Assembly (NCBI RefSeq): GCF_000016425.1
Contig: NC_009380.1
Coordinates: 4,344,144-4,408,143, forward strand
Length of the DNA: 64,000 nucleotides
Reading direction: 5' to 3'
From: Salinispora tropica CNB-440
GTDB taxonomy: Bacteria > Actinomycetota > Actinomycetes > Mycobacteriales > Micromonosporaceae
Made by a program: the position numbers and the translations under genes. The notes under the pieces were generated by a model. The model was not told the DNA's origin and ran no database searches. It saw only the letters and a list, made by a program, of their open reading frames with translations. The number at the start of each line of letters is the position of its first letter. Within the stretch, counting starts at the first letter, position 1. This document shows, one piece after another, positions 1-8,274 of this stretch.

Positions 1-223
1 GCACCTGGTCGGGCTGGCTGGTCGGATCCAGGCCGAGGACCCGGACCTGCCCGTTGGTCGGCGCGAGCAGGCCGAGCAAGATCTTGATCAGGGTGGACTT
101 GCCGGCGCCGTTCGCGCCGACGAGACCGACGATGCCGGGCTCCACCGCGACGGTCAGATCGGCCAGCGCGGTGACCCCACCCCGGTAGGTTTTGGTCAGC
201 GACTCGGTCGCGATGAGTGCCAC
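1..223 (-). CDS. ABC transporter ATP-binding protein, N-terminal part
   Basis: This is the first ~74 residues of an ABC ATPase; the rest lies outside the window. The translation from GTG at 223 shows the usual N-terminal strand (LIATESLTKTYRG) and a Walker A motif GANGAGKST about 45 residues in, followed by ILLGLLAPTNGQV. The order fits an ABC-2 type exporter ATPase, but the signature and Walker B regions are not visible, so substrate and direction are unknown. It is divergent from the DM13 gene at 348. Confidence 0.85.
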   Translation of the reverse strand, partial: MALIATESLTKTYRGGVTALADLTVAVEPGIVGLVGANGAGKSTLIKILLGLLAPTNGQVRVLGLDPTSQPDQV

Positions 224-347
224 GCCCCCAGCCTAGGCAGGTGCCACCAGCTAGCGACACCCGACGCGCCCCTGATCATTCCCGTAGGGGCCGCAGTCGT
301 AAGGCTCCGGTAATTCCCGCGCCGGCCCCCGCCGGCAGACTGGACGC

Positions 348-962
348 ATGGCCTCAAAACTGCTGCGTACCCCGCTCACCTGGGTCGCGGTCACCGTTCT
401 CGCCGCCGGCACCGCCTTCGGTCTCTACTGGTTCCAGCCGTGGAAGTTGGTGACCGACACCGAGGTGAACGAGGAACTGGCGATCGTCGCCACCGAAGCG
501 CCACCGTCGCCCACAAACTCCGCACCGGATGGCGTTTCCACACCGACCGCCGGATCCACACCGACCGCCGGATCCGACCCGACCGCCGGATCCGCCCCGG
601 ACGCCGGCCCGGTGATCGTCCGCAGCGGCGAGTTCATCACCCACGAACACAACACCAGCGGCACCGCCCGGATCATCCGCACGGCCGACGGCACGCTGCG
701 GCTGGAGCTGGTCGGCCTGGCCACCTCCAACGGCCCTGACCTGCGGGTGTGGCTGACCGACCAGCCGGTCCGGACCGGAGAGGCCGGGTGGCATGTGTTC
801 GATGACGGCCACTGGGTCGAGTTGGGCCGGCTCAAGGGCAACCGCGGCGACCAGGCGTACGACATCCCGGCCGAGGTGGATCTGGACAGGCTGACCAGTG
901 TGTCAATCTGGTGTAAACGGTTCGCGGTGTCGTTCGGCGCGGCCCCCTTGGCCACCGGCTGA
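348..962 (+). CDS. Membrane-anchored DM13 domain protein
   Basis: The 204-residue protein has one N-terminal membrane segment (about residues 9-27, LTWVAVTVLAAGTAFGLYW), a low-complexity Thr/Ala/Gly/Ser linker with repeated TPTAGS units (about 65-85), and a C-terminal DM13 domain (about 90-204). DM13 is an extracytoplasmic beta domain proposed to work in redox or electron transfer. The domain's conserved Cys is present in SIWCKRF near the C-terminus. The protein would be tethered outside the membrane. No clear ribosome binding site precedes the ATG. Function beyond the domain is unknown. Confidence 0.8.
   Translation: MASKLLRTPLTWVAVTVLAAGTAFGLYWFQPWKLVTDTEVNEELAIVATEAPPSPTNSAPDGVSTPTAGSTPTAGSDPTAGSAPDAGPVIVRSGEFITHEHNTSGTARIIRTADGTLRLELVGLATSNGPDLRVWLTDQPVRTGEAGWHVFDDGHWVELGRLKGNRGDQAYDIPAEVDLDRLTSVSIWCKRFAVSFGAAPLATG
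540..598 (+). repeat. 18-bp tandem repeat inside the DM13 gene linker
   Basis: About three in-frame copies of an 18-bp unit containing CCGACCGCCGGATCC encode the TPTAGS/DPTAGS linker. Copy number could vary between strains by slippage without breaking the frame. Confidence 0.8.
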
Positions 963-1053
963 CGTCCGGCCGCGGCCCCATCTCCTGGAGTGGCACTCGA
1001 CCGATCCCCCGGTCGGCTGAGAAACTAGTGCCGATCAGTGATTTGGGGGGTTC

Positions 1054-2580
1054 ATGAGTAACGGTTGGGTGCCGCCCGACGAGGTGCTGCGGGATGCGCC
1101 GGCGTACTCGCCCCGCCCGGGTGAACTGGCCGACCTGGAGCTACTCCTCACCGGGGCATACACCCCGCTGACCGGCTTCATGACCCGCGCCGACCTGGTC
1201 TCGGTGAGCCGGCGGAGCCGACTCACCGATGACGTTCCCTGGTCGGTGCCGGTGACGCTCCAGGTGCCCGCGGCCCTCGCCGAGCGGCTCGACGTACGGG
1301 ATCCGGCCCACCGCACGTTGGTGCTGACCGACGGCGAGGGAGCCCCGATGGCCGCGCTGGAGGTCACCGACGCCTGGCCGGTCCGTGACGGGGTGACGGG
1401 GGTCGGCGGTCCCGTACGCCGACTCGGCGACGGCGGACACGGCCCATTCCAGCGGCTACGCCGCACCCCGGAGGAGATCCGCTCGCTGCTGCCGCCCGGC
1501 CGGGTGCTCGGGGTGGTCGCCGATCGGCCGCTGCACCGGCCGCAGCTCGCCCAGATCGCCCACGCGACCCGCACCCTCGGCGCCCACCTGCTGGTGCTGA
1601 TCCCCATCGGCGAGGAGGGCGGCGAGCTGCCGCCCGAGGCTCTCATTCGCAGCGTCTTCGCGGCCCGGGACCGAATGCCGCCGGCGACGCTGGTCGCCGT
1701 TCCGCTGCCCCGCCGCCGTGAGGAGATCAGCGACGCGCTGCTCCGGGCACGGGTCTCGGCGGCGTACGGGGTGACGCACCTGCTCTCCACCGGCGAGATG
1801 CTCTCCGGGGCCGGGCTGCGGGTGCTGGTGCCGCGGGAGTTGGCCTACGACAACCGCGACGGACAGTGGCGGTGGCGGGAGGACATCCCGCCGCGCAACC
1901 GGCGGCAGGCGCTGACCCAGGCCGAGATCGACGACCTGTTGGACCGGGGGTTCCCACTGCCGGAGTGGCACACTCCCCCGGCGGTGGCGAAGGAGTTGGC
2001 ACATGCCCGCCCACCCCGCCGCTACCGAGGCCTGGTGATCTTCCTGACCGGCCTCTCCGGTTCCGGTAAGTCCACCATCGCCCGTGGTCTCGCCGATGCC
2101 CTTCGGGAGCAGGGCGAACGGACGATCACCCTGCTCGACGGCGACATCGTACGCCGGGAGCTGTCGGCTGGGCTCGGCTTCGGCAAGGCCGATCGGGACG
2201 CGAACATCCGCCGGATCAGCTGGGTGGCTGCCGAGATCGCCCGGCACCGGGGAGTGGCGATCTGCTGCCCGATCGCCCCCTACGAGCAGGCGCGGGCCGC
2301 CGCACGGAAGATGACGTTGGCCACCGGGGCGGGCTTCCTACTGATCCACGTCTCCACCCCGCTGGAGGTCTGCGAGCAACGGGACCGGAAGGGCCTGTAC
2401 GCGCGCGCCCGCGCTGGCCTGCTGACCGGGATGACCGGGGTGGACGACCCGTACGAGGAGCCGACCAACGCCGACCTGACGGTCGACACGACCGACCTGA
2501 CGGTGGAGGAGGCGGTGCAGGCGGTCCTGCACCAGCTGGCGGAGACGGGCTGGGTCGAACCCCGCCACCCCAGCATGTAG
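1054..2580 (+). CDS. cysC: APS kinase fused to a degenerate ATP-sulfurylase domain
   Basis: The protein has 508 residues. The N-terminal ~330 resemble ATP sulfurylase: the N-domain shows LELLLTGAYTPLTGFM and a core segment GVVADRPLHRPQLAQIAHATR follows. The C-terminal ~175 residues are a complete adenylylsulfate kinase, with P-loop GLSGSGKST near 332, LLDGDIVRREL, and GFGKADRDANIRR. APS kinase phosphorylates adenylylsulfate to PAPS. In the sulfurylase part the catalytic QxRNxxH motif reads ADRPLHRPQ, and the usual GRDHAG region reads VTHLLSTGEMLSG. That half therefore probably does not make APS. It is a single gene; a G-run lies just upstream of the ATG, and a hairpin follows. Confidence 0.85.
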   Translation: MSNGWVPPDEVLRDAPAYSPRPGELADLELLLTGAYTPLTGFMTRADLVSVSRRSRLTDDVPWSVPVTLQVPAALAERLDVRDPAHRTLVLTDGEGAPMAALEVTDAWPVRDGVTGVGGPVRRLGDGGHGPFQRLRRTPEEIRSLLPPGRVLGVVADRPLHRPQLAQIAHATRTLGAHLLVLIPIGEEGGELPPEALIRSVFAARDRMPPATLVAVPLPRRREEISDALLRARVSAAYGVTHLLSTGEMLSGAGLRVLVPRELAYDNRDGQWRWREDIPPRNRRQALTQAEIDDLLDRGFPLPEWHTPPAVAKELAHARPPRRYRGLVIFLTGLSGSGKSTIARGLADALREQGERTITLLDGDIVRRELSAGLGFGKADRDANIRRISWVAAEIARHRGVAICCPIAPYEQARAAARKMTLATGAGFLLIHVSTPLEVCEQRDRKGLYARARAGLLTGMTGVDDPYEEPTNADLTVDTTDLTVEEAVQAVLHQLAETGWVEPRHPSM

Positions 2581-2607
2581 TTCAGCGGCCACGGGCGTAC
2601 AGGGGAC

Positions 2608-2635
2608 GCGGGGGGCCCGGGACAGGGCCCCCCGC
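2608..2635 (+). terminator. GC hairpin after the APS kinase gene
   Basis: A perfect 11-bp stem (2608-2618 with 2625-2635) closes a 6-base loop, 28 bases after the stop codon. No U-tract follows, as is common in high-GC actinobacteria. Confidence 0.65.
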
Positions 2636-2840
2636 TGGGAAGGGACGGCTGGCTGTGCGCGACAGCCGGGAGAGCTGACGGGCGGCGCACGTCGCGGGCG
2701 ACCGCGGTCAACTTCCTGGACGCGACTGGCATCTCGTCCATCTGGGTCAACGAGGCGCGCCGGAGAAAGTCGCGCTGCCCGCCGGCTCGACCCGCCCCGC
2801 CGACTACCCCACCGGTGGTCGGCGGCCCCGCTGGTCGATG

Positions 2841-4055
2841 TCAGGCGAGCTTACGGGCCAGGTTCTCGTCCAGCGCGTTCATGAACTCGTCGGTGGTCAG
2901 CCACGGGGCGTCCCGCGAGATCAGTAGCGCGAGGTCCTTGGTCATCTGGCCGCCCTCGACGGTCTCGATGATGACCTTTTCCAGGGTGTTGGCGAACTCG
3001 GTAACCGCCGGGGTGCCGTCCAGCTTGCCCCGGTGGGCCAGGCCCCGGGTCCAGGCGTAGATCGAGGCGATCGGGTTGGTCGAGGTCTTCTCGCCCTTCT
3101 GGTACTGCCGGTAGTGCCGGGTGACGGTACCGTGCGCCGCCTCGGCCTCGACAGTGCGGCCGTCCGGGGTCATCAGCACGGACGTCATCAGGCCGAGCGA
3201 GCCGAAGCCCTGCGCGACGGTGTCGGACTGCACGTCACCGTCGTAGTTCTTGCAGGCCCAGACGAAGCCGCCCTCCCACTTGAGCGCCGCGGCGACCATG
3301 TCGTCGATCAGCCGGTGCTCGTAGCTGATGCCGGCAGCCTCGAAGTCGGCCTTGAACTCGGCCTCGTAGACCTCGGCGAAGATGTCCTTGAACCGGCCGT
3401 CGTACGCCTTGAGGATGGTGTTCTTGGTCGACAGGTAGACCGGGTAGCCACGGTCGAGGCCGTACCGCATGGAGGCACGGGCAAAGTCCCGGATCGACTC
3501 GTCGAAGTTGTACATGCCCATGGCGACCCCGCCGCCGGGGAAGTCGGCGATCTCCATCTCGACCGGCTGGGTGCCGTCGGTCGGGGTGTAGGTGATGGTG
3601 ACCTTGCCGGGCCCGGGGACGACGAAGTCGCTGGCCTTGTACTGGTCACCGTGGGCGTGCCGGCCGATGATGATCGGCTTCGTCCAACCGGGCACCAGCC
3701 GCGGCACGTTGGACATGATGATCGGCTCACGGAAGACGACGCCACCGAGGATGTTGCGGATGGTGCCGTTCGGCGACCGCCACATCTTCTTCAGGCCGAA
3801 CTCCTCGACCCGCGCCTCGTCCGGCGTGATCGTGGCGCACTTGACGCCGACGCCGTGCTCCTTGATCGCGTTGGCGGCGTCAACGGTGGCCTGGTCGTCC
3901 GTCTCGTCCCGGTGCTGGATCGAGAGATCGTAGTACCGCAGGTCGACGTCGAGGTAGGGCAGGATCAGCTGCTCCCGGATCTGCTTCCAGATGATCCGGG
4001 TCATCTCGTCGCCGTCGAGCTCTACGACCGGGTTGTTTACCTTGATCTTCGCCAT
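2841..4055 (-). CDS. icd: NADP-dependent isocitrate dehydrogenase
   Basis: This 404-residue protein is full length for the homodimeric, eukaryote-like isocitrate dehydrogenase subfamily, which oxidatively decarboxylates isocitrate to 2-oxoglutarate with NADP in the TCA cycle. It shows the substrate loop (SPNGTIRNILGG, FREPI) and the metal/substrate aspartates in LIDDMVAAALKWEGG with YDGDVQSD. The start MAKIKVNNPVVELDGDEMTR is typical and has GAGAGGAG upstream. It lies downstream of mdh on the same strand with a 162-base gap that contains a palindrome just before the start. Confidence 0.96.
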   Translation of the reverse strand: MAKIKVNNPVVELDGDEMTRIIWKQIREQLILPYLDVDLRYYDLSIQHRDETDDQATVDAANAIKEHGVGVKCATITPDEARVEEFGLKKMWRSPNGTIRNILGGVVFREPIIMSNVPRLVPGWTKPIIIGRHAHGDQYKASDFVVPGPGKVTITYTPTDGTQPVEMEIADFPGGGVAMGMYNFDESIRDFARASMRYGLDRGYPVYLSTKNTILKAYDGRFKDIFAEVYEAEFKADFEAAGISYEHRLIDDMVAAALKWEGGFVWACKNYDGDVQSDTVAQGFGSLGLMTSVLMTPDGRTVEAEAAHGTVTRHYRQYQKGEKTSTNPIASIYAWTRGLAHRGKLDGTPAVTEFANTLEKVIIETVEGGQMTKDLALLISRDAPWLTTDEFMNALDENLARKLA

Positions 4056-4089
4056 CGGCCGGCGCTCCTCTCGGGGGACACATGCTCAA

Positions 4090-4107
4090 GCAGTACGAGC
4101 GTACTGC
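4090..4107. promoter_or_regulatory. Perfect palindrome upstream of icd
   Basis: GCAGTACG-AG-CGTACTGC is an 8+8 bp perfect inverted repeat, 35 bases upstream of the icd start codon. Its size and place suit a repressor operator. It is not a terminator for mdh because there is no U-tract and the stem is short. The binding factor is unknown. Confidence 0.4.
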
Positions 4108-4217
4108 AAACAGTCCCGGTTCCCCCAGCCGGCCTCACTCTGGGGACCCCGAACCCTCGGCGTGGGCGACGGCGGCCCCGCGGCCGGGTGACCACGGGGC
4201 GCTGCCGTCGGTTTGGG

Positions 4218-5168
4218 TCACATGCTGGCGACGTCGCCCTGCTTGGCGCGGACCGCCTCGGCGGCCTCCTTCAGGGCGGCCAGTTCGTCGGCGTCCAGGT
4301 CGGTCTCGACGACCCGCCGGACTCCCTGCGCGCCGATCTCCGCCTCCACCCCGAGGTAGACGCCGGAGATGCCGTACTCCCCGTCCACCCAGGCGCAGAC
4401 CGGCATGACATCGCCGGAGTCCTCGGCAACGGCCTTCGCCATCCGGGCGGCGGCGGCAGACGGGGCGTAGTAGGCCGAGCCGGTCTTCAGTAGCGCCACC
4501 ACCTCGGCGCCACCGTTGCGGGTCTTGACCACCAGGTCCTCAATCTGGGCGGCGGGCATCGCCTCGCGCAGCGGCTTACCGGCCACGCTGCTCTTCGACG
4601 GCACCGGGACCATCGTGTCCCCGTGCGAGCCCAGCGTCAGGGTCCGCACCGACGCCACCGGCACGTCGAGCGCCTCGGCCACGAAGTTGGTGAACCGGGC
4701 GGTGTCCAGCATGCCGGCCTGGCCGAGCACCCGGTTGTGCGGGAACTGGGTGGCGATCTGGGCCAGCGCGGTCATCTCGTCGAGCGGGTTGGAGACCACG
4801 ATCACGACAGCGTTCGGCGCGTAATTGGCGACGTTCTCCGCGACCTGTCGGACGATCTTGGCGTTGGTCTCCAGCAGGTCCATCCGGCTCATGCCCGGCT
4901 TGCGCGGCAGGCCGGCGGTGACGACGACAACGTCCGAACCCTCGATGGCCTCGTAGCCCTCGCCGTTGGGGCCGGTGGTCACGCCGACCAGCTTGGTCTC
5001 GAAGCCCTCGACGGCCCGCGACTGGTTGAGGTCCAGGGCGAGACCCGCCGGCTTGCCCTCCACGATGTCCGTAATCACGACGGTGTCGAAGACGTCGTAC
5101 TCGGCCAGACGCTGCGCGGTGGTGGAGCCGTAGAAGCCGGCCCCGACGACAGTGACCTTCTTACCCAT
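4218..5168 (-). CDS. mdh: Malate dehydrogenase (NAD)
   Basis: This is a 316-residue LDH/MDH-superfamily enzyme that interconverts malate and oxaloacetate. From the chosen ATG (5168) it begins MGKKVTVVGAGFYGSTTAQR, with the Rossmann GxGxxG. It carries the mobile-loop arginines in AGLPRKPGMSRMDLL and the catalytic His in TLGSHGDTMVPVP. An upstream in-frame ATG at 5219 would add 17 poorly conserved residues. The 5168 start puts the glycine-rich loop at the normal distance and has a GTGGGA ribosome-binding sequence. It sits between folD and icd on the minus strand. Confidence 0.94.
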   Translation of the reverse strand: MGKKVTVVGAGFYGSTTAQRLAEYDVFDTVVITDIVEGKPAGLALDLNQSRAVEGFETKLVGVTTGPNGEGYEAIEGSDVVVVTAGLPRKPGMSRMDLLETNAKIVRQVAENVANYAPNAVVIVVSNPLDEMTALAQIATQFPHNRVLGQAGMLDTARFTNFVAEALDVPVASVRTLTLGSHGDTMVPVPSKSSVAGKPLREAMPAAQIEDLVVKTRNGGAEVVALLKTGSAYYAPSAAAARMAKAVAEDSGDVMPVCAWVDGEYGISGVYLGVEAEIGAQGVRRVVETDLDADELAALKEAAEAVRAKQGDVASM

Positions 5169-5290
5169 TGACGTCCCACTCCCTGATACCAGTCGGTTTT
5201 TCCGGACCGTATCAGCCATCCTGGCACCGATCCGGTCAGGGGCGGACGGTTATGACCCCGATGGGTGCGCTTCGGTGCCGCTGCGGGACT

Positions 5291-6151
5291 TCAGCCGCGC
5301 TCGGCCCGCTCCACGACGTTGGTCAGCAGCATCGCGCGGGTCATCGGTCCCACCCCACCGGGCATCGGGACCAGGGCCCCGGCCACCTCGCCGACGCCGG
5401 GATCGACGTCGCCGGTGTAGCGGCCCTTACCGTCGGGGCCGATCACCCGGGTGATCCCGACGTCCACCACGACCGCGCCCGGTGTGATCATGTCGGAGGT
5501 GAGCAGTCCCGGCACACCGGCCGCGACGATCACTATGTCCGCGGCCCGGGTGTGCGCGGTGAGGTCGAGGGTGCCGGTGTGGCAGAGGGTGACGGTCGCG
5601 TTCTCGCTGCGCCGGGTGAGCAGCAGCCCAAGCGGACGGCCGACCGTGTTACCCCGGCCGATCACGACGACCCGGGCACCCCGCAGCGCCACGTCGTGTC
5701 GGCGGAGCAGCTCGACAATCCCGCGCGGGGTACAGGGCAGCGGCCCCGGGTAGCCGAGCACCAGCCGGCCCAGGTTCACCGGGTGCAGACCGTCAGCGTC
5801 CTTGTCCGGATCGATCAGCTCCAGGACTCGCTGGGTGTCGAGGTGGGCGGGGAGCGGCAGCTGCACGATGTAGCCGTGACAGGCCGGGTCGTTGTTCAGG
5901 TCGGCCAGTACGGCGTCCACCTGCTCCTGCGTGGCGTCGGTCGGAAGTTCCCGACGGAGCGAGGCGACACCGACCTCGGCGCAGTCACGGTGCTTGCCGT
6001 TGACGTACGCCTGGGAGCCGGGATCGGCGCCGACCAGGACGGTGCCGAGACCCGGCGTGACACCCCGTTCCGCCAGAGCCTTCACGCGGACCCGCAGCTC
6101 GTCCTTGATCTCGGCTGCGGTCGCCTTGCCATCCAGAAGCGTCGCCGTCAC
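5291..6151 (-). CDS. folD: Bifunctional methylene-THF dehydrogenase/cyclohydrolase
   Basis: The 286-residue FolD oxidises 5,10-methylene-THF to methenyl-THF and hydrolyses it to 10-formyl-THF, the donor used by PurN and PurH encoded later in the window. Visible motifs are the catalytic-Lys region YVNGKHRDCAEVGV, VQLPLPAH, GIVELLRRH, and the NADP loop GRGNTVGRPLGLLL, which has Gly where GRS is usual. The C-terminal PGGVGPMTRAMLLTN is diagnostic. Length is normal. It is the first gene of a minus-strand group with mdh and icd, although a shared transcript is only inferred. Confidence 0.96.
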   Translation of the reverse strand: MTATLLDGKATAAEIKDELRVRVKALAERGVTPGLGTVLVGADPGSQAYVNGKHRDCAEVGVASLRRELPTDATQEQVDAVLADLNNDPACHGYIVQLPLPAHLDTQRVLELIDPDKDADGLHPVNLGRLVLGYPGPLPCTPRGIVELLRRHDVALRGARVVVIGRGNTVGRPLGLLLTRRSENATVTLCHTGTLDLTAHTRAADIVIVAAGVPGLLTSDMITPGAVVVDVGITRVIGPDGKGRYTGDVDPGVGEVAGALVPMPGGVGPMTRAMLLTNVVERAERG

Positions 6152-6583
6152 CTCCAGATCGTCTCACGCCGGCCACCGTGCGGGGCCGACGACCCGGGCA
6201 GCCGGCAACCGGCGCTGCTGTGGCCGGGGACACCAGGACTGCCCGTCGGGTGCGATTAGTCACTCTGAGTAACTCACGAGGGCCTAAAACCGGACGATCG
6301 ACGATGGGCAAGGGCACGCCGGACGGTCGGCGACGGCGGGTTCGGCGTCGCCGTTGCGGGTCGACACACCCCGATCGATCCGCCGACTCGACAAGCCAAA
6401 TGCGCAGGTCAGCAGCGGCATCTATAGCACGGAGGGGCACCCCCGCCAAGCCCTGACACCACCCTCCGTTACGACTTCGCAACCCTTCCGTTGTCAATCG
6501 TGAACCAGCGACCTACCGTTACCGATCGTTGCGCAGCGTTACCCAGCGTCGGGTCCTGCGCAGCGTGAGGATGAGGAGGCTTC
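6152..6583. other. Divergent intergenic region folD / peptide importer 1
   Basis: 432 bases without a credible gene. It holds an imperfect inverted repeat AGTCACTC-T-GAGTAACT (6258-6274, 7 of 8 pairs) about 110 bases upstream of folD, and a promoter-like pair near 6491-6519 for the importer. No riboswitch-like fold was recognised. Confidence 0.5.
6491..6519 (+). promoter_or_regulatory. Probable promoter of peptide importer operon 1
   Basis: TTGTCA (6491-6496), a 17-base spacer and TACCGT (6514-6519) fit the actinobacterial housekeeping consensus (TTGACA, TAnnnT). The predicted start is about 60 bases upstream of the binding-protein ATG at 6584. Confidence 0.5.
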
Positions 6584-8185
6584 ATGCGTGTTCGTAGACT
6601 CGCCGCCTGGACAGCCCTCCCGCTCGCGGTGACCCTGGGCCTGGTGGCCTGCGGCTCCGGCGGCGGCGGGTCCGGCGGGACCGACCCCAACGCGGCCGTG
6701 CGAATCGAGATCGCCGAGCCGCAGCACCTGGTGCCGACCAACACCAATGAGACGAGCGGCTCGCAGGTGCTCGCCGCCCTGTTCAGCCCGCTGATCGGCT
6801 ACGACGACGCCAGCCAGGCGTACGAGGTGGCAGCCGAGTCGGTGACGTCCGAGGACAACATCACCTGGACGATCAAGCTCAAGGACGGCTACACCTTCCA
6901 CAACGGCGAGCCGGTCACCGCCGACAACTACATCGACGCCTGGAACTACGGCGCCTATGCACCGAACGGCCAGGGCGCGAGCTACTTCTTCGAGAAGATC
7001 GCTGGGTACGAGGACCTCCAGGGCGAGACCCCGGCGGCGCAGACGCTGTCCGGCCTGGAGAAGGTCGACGACCTGACCTTCACCGTGACCCTGTCCGCGC
7101 CATACTCCGACTTCCGGACCATGCTCGGGTACAACGCCTTCTACCCGCTGCCGAAGGCCGCCTTCTCCGAGCCGGGCGTGCTCGACGAGGGTTACGAGAA
7201 GGCGCCGATCGGTCAGGGTCCGTTCAAGATGAAGGGCACCTGGCAGCACGACGCCCGGGTCGAGGTCGAGCGGTACGACGCCTTCCCCGGCGAGCAGCCG
7301 AAGGTGGCGGGTGTCGAGTTCCGGATCTACCAGCAGCCCGCCGCCGCGTACGCGGATGTCCTCTCGGACAACCTCGACGTGATCAAGGTGATCCCGACCG
7401 AGAGCCTGTCGACGGCCCCCACCGATCTGGGTGACCGGTTCCAGACCAGCCCCGGGTCGTCCTTCCAGTTCCTCTCCTTCCCGACCTACCAGGAGGAGTT
7501 CAGCAACCCGGACGTGCGTAAGGCGATCTCGATGGCGATCGACCGCGAGGAGATCACGACGGCGATCTTCAAGGACTCGCAGACGCCGGCCCGCTCGTTC
7601 ATCTCTCCGGTTGTCGCGGGCTACCGCGAGAACACCATCGGCGACGCCGGCACCTTCGACCCGGCCAAGGCCAAGGCGCTCTACCAGAGTGCGGGCGGGC
7701 CGAGCCAGATCGAGATCTCGTACAACGGCGACGGCGGCCACAAGGACTGGGTTGACGCCACCTGCAACCAGCTCAAGGCAAACCTGGATGTGGCGTGCGT
7801 CGGCAACGCCGAGCCGAAGTTCTCGGACCTGCTGACGAAGGTCAAGGCGGAGCAGCCGGTCGGCCTGTTCCGGATGGGTTGGTCCATGGACTACCCGTCC
7901 ATGGAGAACTACCTCGGCCCGCTGTACAGCAGCACCGGCTCGGCGAACTTCTACGGCTACAGCAACCCCGAGTTCGACAAGCTGGTCGCCGAGGGTTCGG
8001 CGGCGGCCACCGAGGAGGAGGCGATCGCGAAGTACCAGCAGGCCGAGGAGGTGCTGGCCGAGGACATGCCGGTGATCCCGCTGCGCTTCGGCCAGAACGT
8101 CTTCGGGCACTCGACCAAGGTCACGAACGTGGAGTTGGACCTCTTCAACCGGGTCGACCTGCTGAAGATCGAGGCAGTCCAGTAG
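6584..8185 (+). CDS. Peptide ABC transporter substrate-binding lipoprotein (family 5), operon 1
   Basis: A 533-residue extracytoplasmic binding protein. It has a short signal peptide ending in LVACG (lipid-modified Cys23), a Gly/Ser linker, then a family 5 (DppA/OppA) fold: LKDGYTFHNGEPVTADNYIDAWNY-type segments, LTFTVTLSAPYSDF, and DVRKAISMAIDREEI. It captures oligopeptides, or related ligands, for the permease and ATPases encoded next. A good GGAGG site lies 7 bases before the ATG. It is the first gene of a five-gene operon and is followed by a long hairpin. It is paralogous to the protein at 35337-36962; ligand specificity cannot be read from sequence. Confidence 0.93.
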   Translation: MRVRRLAAWTALPLAVTLGLVACGSGGGGSGGTDPNAAVRIEIAEPQHLVPTNTNETSGSQVLAALFSPLIGYDDASQAYEVAAESVTSEDNITWTIKLKDGYTFHNGEPVTADNYIDAWNYGAYAPNGQGASYFFEKIAGYEDLQGETPAAQTLSGLEKVDDLTFTVTLSAPYSDFRTMLGYNAFYPLPKAAFSEPGVLDEGYEKAPIGQGPFKMKGTWQHDARVEVERYDAFPGEQPKVAGVEFRIYQQPAAAYADVLSDNLDVIKVIPTESLSTAPTDLGDRFQTSPGSSFQFLSFPTYQEEFSNPDVRKAISMAIDREEITTAIFKDSQTPARSFISPVVAGYRENTIGDAGTFDPAKAKALYQSAGGPSQIEISYNGDGGHKDWVDATCNQLKANLDVACVGNAEPKFSDLLTKVKAEQPVGLFRMGWSMDYPSMENYLGPLYSSTGSANFYGYSNPEFDKLVAEGSAAATEEEAIAKYQQAEEVLAEDMPVIPLRFGQNVFGHSTKVTNVELDLFNRVDLLKIEAVQ

Positions 8186-8198
8186 TTCCGTAGCAAGC

Positions 8199-8240
8199 GG
8201 TGTGGTCGGGTCGCCGGGCAGCTGGTGACCCGACCACACC
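8199..8240 (+). terminator. Hairpin between binding protein and permease, operon 1
   Basis: A perfect 14-bp stem (8199-8212 with 8227-8240) closes a 14-base loop and is followed by a pyrimidine stretch containing CCCTTTTTC. It lies inside the operon, so it more likely allows partial read-through or protects the upstream mRNA 3' end than stops all transcription. Confidence 0.7.
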
Positions 8241-8274
8241 TCTCCTTCGCCCTTTTTCAGAGAGACTGCCTAGT

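Noticed and set aside
2641..2840. Peptide-like stretch AVNFLDATGISSIWVNEA on the plus strand
   Set aside because: Too short and without a start; resemblance to a STAS-type segment is weak. Could be a relic but cannot be supported.
5169..5219. Extended N-terminus for malate dehydrogenase from ATG 5219
   Set aside because: It would put 17 unlike residues before the Rossmann strand; the internal ATG has a ribosome site and gives the family length.
6539..8239. 566-residue minus-strand open frame
   Set aside because: Antisense shadow of the binding-protein gene; no domain, very high Arg/Val/Gly content.
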